Source: Anaerolineae bacterium (GTDB lineage Bacteria; Chloroflexota; Anaerolineae; 4572-78; NAK82). Taken from it: a stretch of 14,675 nt of DNA. The notes under the pieces are model-generated. The model was not told the origin of the DNA, made no database searches, and saw only the letters and a program-made list of their open reading frames with translations. The stretch spans positions 1-14,675 of the forward strand of contig JAUVPY010000013.1 in NCBI GenBank assembly GCA_030598425.1. Reading direction: 5' to 3'. A program made the position numbers and the translations under genes. How positions within the stretch are numbered: the stretch's first letter is position 1; each line of letters starts with the position of its first letter. This document shows, piece by piece, positions 6,052 through 13,707 of the stretch.

Positions 6052-7260
6052 TTAATCGGCTTCCTGCTGGGTCCGCTTGGCGCGGATCCCATCCATTAAG
6101 ATCTTCGAGACTTCTGGCCGGGTGAATTCCTCTGGCAGCATCTCACCTCGCTCTAGCATTTGCCGTACCTGGGTGCCGCTCAAATAGATCCAATCCTCTT
6201 TGTCGTGAGGACAGGTTTTGGCTGAGACAACGGCACCACACTTTCTACAGTAGAAAGTGTAGTCAAAGAAGAGAGGCGTGATACCGATCTCCTCAGGATC
6301 GAACTCATCGAAGATGTGTTGGGCATCGTAGGTGCCGTAGTAGTCGCCGACGCCAGCGTGATCGCGGCCGACGATGAAGTGAGTACATCCGTAGTTCTTG
6401 CGGGCCATCGCGTGGAAAACTGCCTCGCGCGGACCGGCATAGCGCATCGCCGCCGGGAAGACGCCCAGCAGTACGCGGTCGGCCGGGTAGTAGTCGCGTA
6501 GAATCGCCTCATAGCTTCGCATCCGCACATCGGCGGGGATGTCATCGGCCTTGGTTTCTCCCACCAGCGGGTGCAGGAAGAGTCCATCGGTGATTTCCAA
6601 AGCTGTCTTCTGAATGTATTCGTGGGCGCGATGGATGGGGTTGCGTGTCTGAAAGCCCACGATGCGGCGCCAGCCGCGGCGGGCGAACATGCGGCGAGTC
6701 TGAGCTGGCGTGTGTCGGAATTCCGGGAACTCGCGCGGTTTCGGCCAGTTGAGGAGCCAGATATCGCCACCCAGAAGGGTATTGCCGTGGCGATAGAGAC
6801 GGGCCACACCGGGATGTGCTTCCTCTTCGGTATGGTACACACCTTTGGCTTCCCTTGCTATGTTTCGCTGAAACTTCTCGGCGACCGTCATGATCGCCAG
6901 GGGTGTGTCATCTTGCCATAGAGTGATCTCTTGTCCTTTGCTGATGCTGGCAGCCTCGTCTTCGGTCACGGCCAGCGTTACTGGTATCGACCAGATCAGC
7001 CCGCTATACAGGTGCATTTCCTCGACCACACGATCATAGTCCTGCTTGACCATGAAACCGGTCAACGGACTAAAGGCGCCGGTCGCCAGAAGCTCCAGAT
7101 CTGATAAATTCACCAGGGATTTTAGCTGGAGCCCGGTCAGTGTTTGGGCTCGGGCTGTGGCTTCTTCCCGTTCCTCGTCGCTGAGAACTCGATTGATCAG
7201 TTCGCCACCATGCGGCTTGATCCCGCCAATAGGAAATTCCTCATTGTTCGACGCATTCAT
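6052..7260 (-). CDS. sat: Sulfate adenylyltransferase (ATP sulfurylase, Sat type)
   Basis: 402 residues, the length of single-polypeptide bacterial/archaeal Sat, which makes APS from sulfate and ATP. Motifs: GAFSPLTGFM (61-70), QTRNPIHRAHE (204-214) of the active site, GETKADDIP (234-242), YAGPREA (274-280), GRDHAGVGD (298-306) and SGTQVRQML (361-369). Cys338, Cys341, Cys350 and His352 form a zinc-site pattern (CxxC...CxH) known in thermophile-type enzymes. The ATG at 7260 has AAAGGAA about 14 bases upstream. First gene of an operon with the phosphodiesterase-like gene and cysC. The same enzyme type runs in reverse in sulfur oxidisers, but pairing with cysC favours the PAPS-forming direction. 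Confidence 0.96.
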   Translation of the reverse strand: MNASNNEEFPIGGIKPHGGELINRVLSDEEREEATARAQTLTGLQLKSLVNLSDLELLATGAFSPLTGFMVKQDYDRVVEEMHLYSGLIWSIPVTLAVTEDEAASISKGQEITLWQDDTPLAIMTVAEKFQRNIAREAKGVYHTEEEAHPGVARLYRHGNTLLGGDIWLLNWPKPREFPEFRHTPAQTRRMFARRGWRRIVGFQTRNPIHRAHEYIQKTALEITDGLFLHPLVGETKADDIPADVRMRSYEAILRDYYPADRVLLGVFPAAMRYAGPREAVFHAMARKNYGCTHFIVGRDHAGVGDYYGTYDAQHIFDEFDPEEIGITPLFFDYTFYCRKCGAVVSAKTCPHDKEDWIYLSGTQVRQMLERGEMLPEEFTRPEVSKILMDGIRAKRTQQEAD

Positions 7261-7297
7261 TCTTGTTATTCAGTTCCTTTCGTGGTGTAGAATCGCC

Positions 7298-7326
7298 GTG
7301 CAAATGCCACCAGTTCACCTTTGCAC
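7298..7326. promoter_or_regulatory. Inverted repeat in the sat leader
   Basis: GTGCAAA (7298-7304) and TTTGCAC (7320-7326) are perfect inverted copies around a 15-base centre, 38 bases upstream of the sat start codon. Either an operator for a dimeric regulator or an mRNA hairpin in the sat leader. No recognisable riboswitch core surrounds it. Confidence 0.45.
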
Positions 7327-7536
7327 AACATGATAAGAACAAAATCTGAAACAGCTTAGAAAATAATTAGAAGTTAGACGTGAGTTGTGGGACCATTGAT
7401 GCCTCGCCACGGCAGTACATGTCAAATGGTAACATAGCTCTCCCGATACTGCAATACTGAGTGGCTGGAAAGCACTGGTACGTGTTCCAGATGTTCTGGG
7501 TACGGATCGCTGGCGGCTGAATGAGCCCGGTTTGGT

Positions 7537-7565
7537 TTGTGCTTCTGCCTTATTGGGTGTATATT
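7537..7565 (+). promoter_or_regulatory. Candidate promoter of the sulfatase-like gene
   Basis: TTGTGC (7537-7542), 17-base spacer, TATATT (7560-7565, 5 of 6 matches). The -35 matches only TTG. It would give a leader of about 145 bases to the GTG at 7718. Confidence 0.3.
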
Positions 7566-7717
7566 TCGCCTGGAGGTTGTTTGAAACCATAAGATGTTGA
7601 CTGGTCTAGAGACCTATCTTTGAGGGCGGAAAGGGGCTCTAGAGGGCTATTTGCCGAACGCATTCAGATCAAGCATCCTCTTGGTGATTATTTGAATTGT
7701 AGCTATTAGGGGGCAAT

Positions 7718-9310
7718 GTGCTGAAGACACCGAGTAAGCCGGATATAATATTCATTGTGCTTGATACGCTTCGGGCCGATCGTTTATCTTGTTATGGATA
7801 TCCACGCGATACGACTCCTCACATCGATGATTTTGCACAAGGTGGTACTCTTTTCGAGCGGGCCATCGTGCCGGCGCAATGGACCATCCCATCACACGCA
7901 TCGCTGTTCACTGGAGAGTACCCTACTACGCATATGACCAACCAGATTCACGACGTCCTGGGCCACGATCATAAGACGCTGGCCGAGTTTCTCAATCGCG
8001 ATGGCTACGAAACGGTTGGCTTCTGCAACAATCCGTTACTGGGTGTGGTGGAGAATGGCTTGGATCGTGGATTTGAGGAGTTCTATAATTATGGCGGTGC
8101 CGTGCCCAATCCTCCCGACATTTCCAAATCACGGCCCAAGTTGGTGGGTAAGCTCTTCGAGAGCTATGTCCGAGTCATGCGTCGCGTCACCACGCCTATT
8201 CAAAATCAATTCGCTCACAACCATTTTCTGCTGCGCATCGCCCTGAATCCGTTCATAGCGTCTATCTGGCAGCGGCGTGGCAATTTTAAAGGCAATACGG
8301 TTCGCTCGCTACGTGACGTGGTGGGCTATATGCGCACCCGCCGGAGCGCCGGGCGAAGGCGGCCGCTCTTTGCCTTCGTCAACGTGATGGAAACCCATCT
8401 TCCTTTTTGGCCGCCGCCTCGTTTTGTCCGTAAGTTCGCCCCTTACTACCAGCAGGATCGTGAAGCACGCGACTTTATGCGCCACTATAATCTCCAGCAT
8501 TACGCCTGGATGGTCCCCCTCACTGAGCCGCTCAGCAAAGTTGGCGACCGTACCCTGAATGACTTCTATGACGCTGAGGTGGCCTATGAGGACTATCTTT
8601 TGCACCGTCTGTTTGATTATTTGAATGAGCCGGATGTTCGCGACAACACAATGGTCATCATTACCTCGGATCACGGCGAAGGGATGAACAATCACGATTT
8701 CGTTGGACATTCTTTGGTGGTCTACGATGACCTGCTGCGTGTGCCTCTCATCGTGCGCTACCCCAAGCTGTATCCGGCCGGCAAGCGCGTCTCAACGCCG
8801 GTCTCGGTCCGGCGTCTATTCCACTCCGCGCTGGAAGCGGCGGGGATTTTCCCTAATGGTAATGGAGCGAACGGTCACGGCGCACCGATCGACGTCGAAG
8901 GGTTGAGTCTGGCTCGCTCCGTCAATGGCACAGACCCGGAGCACGGTGTGGTTTTCGCTGAGGCGTACACGCCTGACACTTTGTTGAGCTTGATGGAAAG
9001 CCTGAACCCGGATGCAATTGATACCTTTCGATGCAGGTTGATGCGGCGCGCTGCTTATCGAGGGCAGCGCAAGCTGATTACAGTCGGTGATAAGCCGGAC
9101 GAGCTGTTTGACGTGACGGATGATCCTAGCGAAACCCACAATTTGCTTGGCGAGAATCCCGATGAAGTGGCTCAACTTGAAAATGCTCTGACCACTTTCG
9201 TGCAGCAGTCTGAAGAACGTCGTCCAGGCAATTGGGAGGCGTCTCGGCAGTTGAGCTTGGATGATGAGGCCCTGGCCGATCGATTGCGTGCCTTGGGCTA
9301 CCTAGAGTAG
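7718..9310 (+). CDS. Sulfatase-like alkaline-phosphatase-superfamily hydrolase/transferase (Thr nucleophile)
   Basis: 530 residues of the sulfatase domain family. Metal and active-site positions: Asp16 and Asp21 in FIVLDTLRADR (12-22), WTIPSHASLFTG (55-66), METH (224-227), SDHGEG (317-322) and GH (330-331). In true type I sulfatases the nucleophile is a Cys or Ser converted to formylglycine in C/S-x-P-x-R. Here the nucleophile position is Thr56 and the Arg is His60, so formylglycine cannot form; a phosphotransferase or phosphodiesterase role like LtaS or phosphoethanolamine transferases is more likely than sulfate-ester hydrolysis (inference). There is no signal peptide or clear membrane segment; the C-terminus ends in LRALGYLE. 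The start is GTG at 7718 with AGGGGG about 4 bases upstream; the ATG overlapping it at 7716 hits a stop at once. Divergent from the sat operon and upstream of a GT39-like gene, which suggests envelope glycan or lipid modification. Confidence 0.85.
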   Translation: MLKTPSKPDIIFIVLDTLRADRLSCYGYPRDTTPHIDDFAQGGTLFERAIVPAQWTIPSHASLFTGEYPTTHMTNQIHDVLGHDHKTLAEFLNRDGYETVGFCNNPLLGVVENGLDRGFEEFYNYGGAVPNPPDISKSRPKLVGKLFESYVRVMRRVTTPIQNQFAHNHFLLRIALNPFIASIWQRRGNFKGNTVRSLRDVVGYMRTRRSAGRRRPLFAFVNVMETHLPFWPPPRFVRKFAPYYQQDREARDFMRHYNLQHYAWMVPLTEPLSKVGDRTLNDFYDAEVAYEDYLLHRLFDYLNEPDVRDNTMVIITSDHGEGMNNHDFVGHSLVVYDDLLRVPLIVRYPKLYPAGKRVSTPVSVRRLFHSALEAAGIFPNGNGANGHGAPIDVEGLSLARSVNGTDPEHGVVFAEAYTPDTLLSLMESLNPDAIDTFRCRLMRRAAYRGQRKLITVGDKPDELFDVTDDPSETHNLLGENPDEVAQLENALTTFVQQSEERRPGNWEASRQLSLDDEALADRLRALGYLE

Positions 9311-9330
9311 GGACTCTCTCGTCTTTGTCT

Positions 9331-9381
9331 CACATATACGCAGTACGCAATATGCAGCACAATTGCGTACTGCGTATTGTG
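9331..9381 (+). repeat. Long imperfect palindrome built on heptads
   Basis: ATACGCAGTACGCAAT (9336-9351) is exactly inverted as ATTGCGTACTGCGTAT (9362-9377) around a 10-base loop. Past one bulged T, CACA (9331-9334) also pairs with TGTG (9378-9381), giving about 20 base pairs. The left arm reads as three near-identical 7-base units (TACGCAG, TACGCAA, TATGCAG). No T-run follows, so it is not a standard terminator. It lies between two same-strand genes and may be a REP-like or mobile palindrome, or an mRNA stability or attenuation element. Confidence 0.8.
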
Positions 9382-9405
9382 TAACCATACAAAGCAGACC
9401 AAACT

Positions 9406-11901
9406 ATGATGGGTAGAAAGCCATCTCCGAATCGCTTGCCTCAGCTTGAGCCCTCCACTGCTACTCCCTCTTCCTCAATGCTGGTTCTGCCTCGCTCCCA
9501 AGCCGTGGTGGGGATGACCGTCGTGTTGCTGGTTGGAACGGCGCTGCGGATTATTGCTATCGACCGATTGCCGCCCGGCCTCTCGCACGATGAGGCGTAC
9601 ATCGGGATCACGGCGCTGGAAGTGTGGCTGCTCGGACGCCGTGAGGTTTTTTTTGATATCTACAACGGCATTGAGCCTCTCATCGTCTACTGGCAGGCTA
9701 TCTACATGAGCCTGTTCGGTATTACACCGGTGGCTATGCGCTTGGTGAACGTGACGGCCGGGCTGCTAACTATCCCACTGACATACGCACTCAGCAACCG
9801 TCTGTTATCGGTCGATCTGGGTTCTCAGGCGTCCAGGGCGGCGGCGTTGCTCGCCGCCTTGGGGATCAGCCTATCCTTTTGGGCTGTATTTGTCAGTCGG
9901 CTGGCCTTGCGAGCCGTGACTCTTCCTCTGCTGGTGTTGCCTGCCTTCTATTGTCTCTGGCGAGGGTTGACCGATAACCGAGTGGGCAATCATTCCCTTA
10001 TCGCACATCGTCTGGCTTACTTTGCGCTTGGGGGTGTGTGTCTGGGAGCAGCGATGTATACCTATCTTTCCAGCCGTTTTCTGCCCTTTGTACCCTTGCT
10101 GTTTTTCGGCTATTGGCTGCTACGGGGACAGGCGCGACGTGAACATTGGCTGGGGATGGCACTTTTTTTTGCTTGCTGGGGACTGGTCTTTGCTCCTCTG
10201 GGCCTCTATTTTCTCAATCATCCCGAGGCGTTCGGACGGCGTGCGGGGCAGGTGCTCAATCTGCCTTTGGCACTGGCGGGTGACCCACGCCCATTCGTGA
10301 CCGATACGCTGCGCACGTTAGGTATGTTCAGCGTCGTGGGGGCCAAAACCAGCCGCTATGGGTTGGCTGGTCGCCCTCTCTTCGATCCGTTGGGGGCGAT
10401 TCTCTTTTTCACCGGGTTGATCGTGGCACTAGCCCGGCTGCGCCGTCCGGCCTTGCGGTCTGCGCCCTACGCTTTTCTGCTTATCTGGTGGCTGGCGATG
10501 TTGGTTCCTGATTTCATCACTGGCGAGAGCCCTCACTTCCTGAGGACTGTTGGCGCCTTGCCACCAACTTACATCTTCTGGAGTCTGGGCATCTTCAGCA
10601 TAGGTGCATGGTTGTTGCCTCGCGTCCCATCAGTGGCGCGACGAATGGCTCTAGCAACGTTGATAGTTTATCTGGTGGCGAGTGGCTGGCTTACAGTGCG
10701 TGATTATTTTGGACGCTGGGCGTCGGATGCTGAAGCGCGTTCGATCTACGGCGCTGATTTTACTGAGGTCGCCCGCTATCTGGAGGCCAATCGGGACCTA
10801 GCGGGGCCCGTTGCCCTCTCTGCGGCCTATTATCGCGATTGGGATCGCTTCCGGCTTGATTTGCAGACGCATCATAGCCCGCCCTTTGTCGTTTGGTTCG
10901 ACGGGGGACAGACTCTTCTGCTTCCTCCCCCTGGGGCCGGGCTCGATCCTACCTACATCTTCCCTCGCTCCGCACCACCGAATACTCATTGGCTGGACTT
11001 TCTGCAGCTTGAGGTTTTGGAAGATGAGATGTCCGTCTATCGGTTGAAGCCGGGAGTGCAGCTTGCCCTCGGAACTCCATTGGATGCGGTAATCGAGGAC
11101 TCAGAAACTCCGTCCCCTGGGGGGACTCTGCAACTACTGGGCTACCAACTCGAGGGCGAAGCGCAGGCTGGCGATGCATTGCGGCTGTTGCTTCATTGGC
11201 AGCCGCTACGAGACGTGCCCGGCGACCCTGATTATGCCTTTTATGCCCATTTGCGTGATCGGCGCGGGCACACCTGGGTACAAGCCGATGCCAGTGGATA
11301 TGCTGTAGTTGATTGGCAGCCCCAGGTCCAGGTCTTACAATGGCTCGAATTGCCGCTCCCCGCAGACCTGCCGCCGCTGCCCTACGAGTTGGTGGTGGGA
11401 TTGGAAGACCGGGGCGCGGGTCAGCCCCTCGGCATACCTCTCGAGATAGATACGATCACCCCCTCGGTTGCCAGTCCACCCCCTTCGCCCGATGAGTTCA
11501 CCGTCCCCAATCCGGGCGACGTTACCATAGGCGAACTCTTTACGCTGCGTGGCTACTCGTTAGCCCCTCGTTTTCTTCAGCCGGGCGGCTTGCCGCACGT
11601 TACCCTGTACTGGCAGGCACAATCTGCGCCTGATGATTACGCTCTGGCGTTATGGTTGGTTAATCAGACCGGCGAACAGATTCCATTGGGCGAACGTGAA
11701 CCCTTGGATGGCGACTATCCGACCAGCCGCTGGGATGCTGGCCAGTGGGTACGCGACCGATTCGATTTGTCCCTTCCGCCCGATTTGCCGAGCGGTCTGT
11801 ACCAAGTATTCGTCGGCTGGCGTGATCCTTCGGGTGCGTGGTTGCCGGTTGGCGATGAGGTTGGAATCACGTTGGGAGAGATATTCATTGCCGATCAGTG
11901 A
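9406..11901 (+). CDS. GT39-like membrane glycosyltransferase with tandem C-terminal beta-sandwich domains
   Basis: 831 residues. Residues 1-30 are a cytoplasmic Ser/Pro-rich tail. About 10-11 hydrophobic helices follow (near 33-53, 112-132, 145-180, 203-239, 249-270, 328-345, 353-369, 386-430). The first extramembrane loop has LPPGLSHDEAY (55-65): the Asp-Glu pair at 62-63 is the acidic motif of ArnT/PMT-type (GT39/GT-C) transferases that use polyprenyl-phosphate sugars. After the membrane part, residues about 555-685 and 700-829 look like two related beta-sandwich domains (both have an LxGY motif, then HW or YW, then a Leu/Pro-rich PLPADLPP or LPPDLPSG turn). The start is the ATG at 9406 (a second ATG follows directly); the ribosome site is weak. 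It probably begins an operon with surE and the two membrane genes that follow. Sugar donor and acceptor are unknown. Confidence 0.8.
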   Translation: MMGRKPSPNRLPQLEPSTATPSSSMLVLPRSQAVVGMTVVLLVGTALRIIAIDRLPPGLSHDEAYIGITALEVWLLGRREVFFDIYNGIEPLIVYWQAIYMSLFGITPVAMRLVNVTAGLLTIPLTYALSNRLLSVDLGSQASRAAALLAALGISLSFWAVFVSRLALRAVTLPLLVLPAFYCLWRGLTDNRVGNHSLIAHRLAYFALGGVCLGAAMYTYLSSRFLPFVPLLFFGYWLLRGQARREHWLGMALFFACWGLVFAPLGLYFLNHPEAFGRRAGQVLNLPLALAGDPRPFVTDTLRTLGMFSVVGAKTSRYGLAGRPLFDPLGAILFFTGLIVALARLRRPALRSAPYAFLLIWWLAMLVPDFITGESPHFLRTVGALPPTYIFWSLGIFSIGAWLLPRVPSVARRMALATLIVYLVASGWLTVRDYFGRWASDAEARSIYGADFTEVARYLEANRDLAGPVALSAAYYRDWDRFRLDLQTHHSPPFVVWFDGGQTLLLPPPGAGLDPTYIFPRSAPPNTHWLDFLQLEVLEDEMSVYRLKPGVQLALGTPLDAVIEDSETPSPGGTLQLLGYQLEGEAQAGDALRLLLHWQPLRDVPGDPDYAFYAHLRDRRGHTWVQADASGYAVVDWQPQVQVLQWLELPLPADLPPLPYELVVGLEDRGAGQPLGIPLEIDTITPSVASPPPSPDEFTVPNPGDVTIGELFTLRGYSLAPRFLQPGGLPHVTLYWQAQSAPDDYALALWLVNQTGEQIPLGEREPLDGDYPTSRWDAGQWVRDRFDLSLPPDLPSGLYQVFVGWRDPSGAWLPVGDEVGITLGEIFIADQ

Positions 11902-11950
11902 CCGCTTGATAACCGCTAGGAGATGGTGACGTCGCTATGGAGGGCTTGCT

Positions 11951-12712
11951 ATGTACGTTCTTGTAACCAACGACGATGGGATTGACGCGCCAGCCTTGCT
12001 GCCCCTCAAACAGGCGCTGGACCAAGTAGCTGAGACCATTGTCTTTGCACCTGATCACAACTGGTCGGCTGCCGGCCATCCCAAGACGATGCACAAACCG
12101 TTGCGGGCCGACCCGGTGACGCTGCCAGATGATTCGCAGGGGTTCGCCTCCAGCGGTGCGCCTTCTGATTGTGTGTCGCTTGCCTTTCTGGGTGTCGTTG
12201 AGCGCAAACCAGACCTGGTTGTTTCGGGTATCAATTTGGGGGCGAACTTAGGCTACGACATCTTTTATTCTGGCACGGTGGCTGCCGCCGTCGAAGGTGT
12301 GATCAATGGCATTCCGGCCATTGCCCTTTCCTCTGATTCGTTCGAGGCCGTAGACTACACTGGGCCCGCCAGCTTTGCCGCGCGATTGGCACAGTATGTG
12401 GCACAGCACGGATTGCCGGCCGACATGTTCCTGAACGTTAACTTCCCATCTGTTCCTTGGGAGGAAGTGCAAGGCGTGGCTATCACTCGGCTGGGAAGGC
12501 GTGTATATCGGGATGAACTGGTCCGTCGTGCGGACCCTCGTGGACGATCCTATTATTGGATCGGCGGGAAGCCGCCAAGCGGCGTTCCTGAGCGCGGTAC
12601 TGATATCTGGGCTATAGCTAACGGTTTTGTGTCCATCACACCGGTTCACCTGGATATGACCGCCTACCATTTCCGAGAAGACCTACGCCGTTGGAACGTC
12701 CAATTGTCGTAG
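11951..12712 (+). CDS. surE: 5'/3'-nucleotidase SurE (survival protein E)
   Basis: 253 residues, normal length. SurE is a cytoplasmic metal-dependent phosphatase that removes phosphate from nucleoside 5'- and 3'-monophosphates and short polyphosphates. Metal ligands are visible: Asp8 and Asp9 in TNDDGIDAP (6-14), Ser39 in NWSAAG (37-42) and Asn95 in SGINLGANLGYD (92-103). GAPSDCV (69-75) and YSGTVAAAVEG (106-116) complete the signature. The loop around Ser39 differs from E. coli (Trp before the Ser, Ala after it). GGAGGG lies 6 bases before the ATG at 11951. It begins 49 bases after the GT39-like gene on the same strand. Confidence 0.95.
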   Translation: MYVLVTNDDGIDAPALLPLKQALDQVAETIVFAPDHNWSAAGHPKTMHKPLRADPVTLPDDSQGFASSGAPSDCVSLAFLGVVERKPDLVVSGINLGANLGYDIFYSGTVAAAVEGVINGIPAIALSSDSFEAVDYTGPASFAARLAQYVAQHGLPADMFLNVNFPSVPWEEVQGVAITRLGRRVYRDELVRRADPRGRSYYWIGGKPPSGVPERGTDIWAIANGFVSITPVHLDMTAYHFREDLRRWNVQLS

Positions 12713-12768
12713 GGTTCAAATCCTGCAAGTTGAAATTGTTGTAGTGTGACCTCACACGGGAGCACGAG

Positions 12769-13701
12769 GTGGAGTTTAAGACGTCTTCGTATCGCAGTGG
12801 TTTCATCGGGCTGGGAGTTGTAGTGGGGTTGGCCGGCTTAGCATTTGGCCTGGGAAGCCTGATTGTGTCCATAGGCGAGTTGTCCGTGCATCGGCCGCTC
12901 CCGCTTCTGGTTTTGGGGCTGGGTGCTGCACTGGTGCTCCTCTTGGTAATCCTGGTCTTGGTGCTCTATTGGTCCATCGCTGCCCTGCGTTTGCGCTATC
13001 GCTTGGATCGCAATGGGTTGGTGATTTTGTGGGGAGCCTCTAGGTTGATTGTGCCCATAGAATGCATCGAGGGGATCACTATGGGCGATGAGTTTGTGTC
13101 ACAGGGTGGTGAGTCGACCGGGTGGCGGGCATTCCAGGGGATAGGTTGGGCTGGGCTAAGAGCCGGGCGTACCCGACTTTCCGACAACACGCCTGCTAAA
13201 GTGTTTACCACGTCACCGTTGGTCCAGAGCGCCGTTGTGCTTACCCCTGATCATGCCTACGTCGTGTCACCTCGTGCCCCAGACGCCTTTATTGAAGCGT
13301 GGCGCGTGCGCCGTCCCCTGGGACCTACACAGAATTGGCAGGAAGAAGAACAACGGTCACCTCTTTTGGATCTCCACATCTGGCGTGACCGAGTGGCCTG
13401 GATACTGGTGGGACTTGGCTTGCTGGCAAATCTGGCCCTACACATTTACTTGTCCCTGGTCTTCGACCAGCTGCCTGCTATGCTCTCATTTCACTTTGAC
13501 GCGCTGGGCCAGGCTGACCGAATTGCCGGCCGGATTCAGATCCTACGATTGCCACAGGTGGCTTTGCTTATGTTGGTGCTTAATCTAGGGTTGGGCATTA
13601 TCCTCTATCGCCGACAACGCATAGCGGCCTACTTGATTTGGGGTGGCGGGCTGGTCCTGCAATTGCTGGTGTGGGGTGCTGTGTTGACTGTCATTGGATA
13701 A
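12769..13701 (+). CDS. Membrane protein with bacterial PH-like domain and DUF1648-like segment
   Basis: 310 residues with no assigned function. Layout: two membrane helices (about 11-35 and 45-70), a soluble domain 75-185 resembling bacterial PH domains (LRLRYRLDRNGLVILWG, then ECIEGI, then a C-terminal FIEAWRVRR), then three helices (208-232, 263-280, 286-308). Between the last helices, LPAMLSFHFDALGQAD (235-250) resembles the DUF1648 motif (LPxxIPxHFNxxGxPD) found in SdpI-type immunity or membrane proteins. Start GTG at 12769 with GGGAG 6 bases upstream. It follows surE by 56 bases and its stop is 6 bases before the DUF92 gene, so the two are likely cotranslated. Role unknown; envelope sensing or membrane homeostasis is a guess. 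Confidence 0.75.
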   Translation: MEFKTSSYRSGFIGLGVVVGLAGLAFGLGSLIVSIGELSVHRPLPLLVLGLGAALVLLLVILVLVLYWSIAALRLRYRLDRNGLVILWGASRLIVPIECIEGITMGDEFVSQGGESTGWRAFQGIGWAGLRAGRTRLSDNTPAKVFTTSPLVQSAVVLTPDHAYVVSPRAPDAFIEAWRVRRPLGPTQNWQEEEQRSPLLDLHIWRDRVAWILVGLGLLANLALHIYLSLVFDQLPAMLSFHFDALGQADRIAGRIQILRLPQVALLMLVLNLGLGIILYRRQRIAAYLIWGGGLVLQLLVWGAVLTVIG

Positions 13702-13707
13702 TGGGTT

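Larger units (their letters stand above)
7261..7717. other. Divergent intergenic region between sat and the sulfatase-like gene
   Basis: 457 bases without a credible gene. It contains the inverted repeat 7298-7326, a second hairpin 7465-7490 (CTGGAA/TTCCAG with inner CAC/GTG), an AT-rich stretch 7340-7375, a candidate plus-strand promoter 7537-7565, and short palindromes near 7604-7642 (GGTCT/AGACC, CTCTAGAG). No good minus-strand promoter for sat was found: the one TTGACA (7425-7420) has no -10 at the right distance. Its size suggests regulation of both transcription units from here. Confidence 0.6.

Noticed and set aside
6180..6842. 220-residue minus-strand open frame inside sat
   Set aside because: Same-strand frame-shifted shadow of sat, low-complexity Ser/Ala/Thr-rich; the sat frame has all conserved motifs.
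7420..7425. Minus-strand TTGACA as the sat -35
   Set aside because: No acceptable -10 at 15-19 bases; it is probably chance.
7315..7590. 91-residue minus-strand open frame in the divergent region
   Set aside because: No ribosome site, composition unlike the real proteins, and no recognisable domain.
12744..12757. GTGTGA-CC-TCACAC inverted repeat before the PH-like gene, looking like a CRP site
   Set aside because: CRP/FNR-type sites need about 6 bases between TGTGA and TCACA; here only 2, so a normal site is not formed. It may just be a small palindrome.
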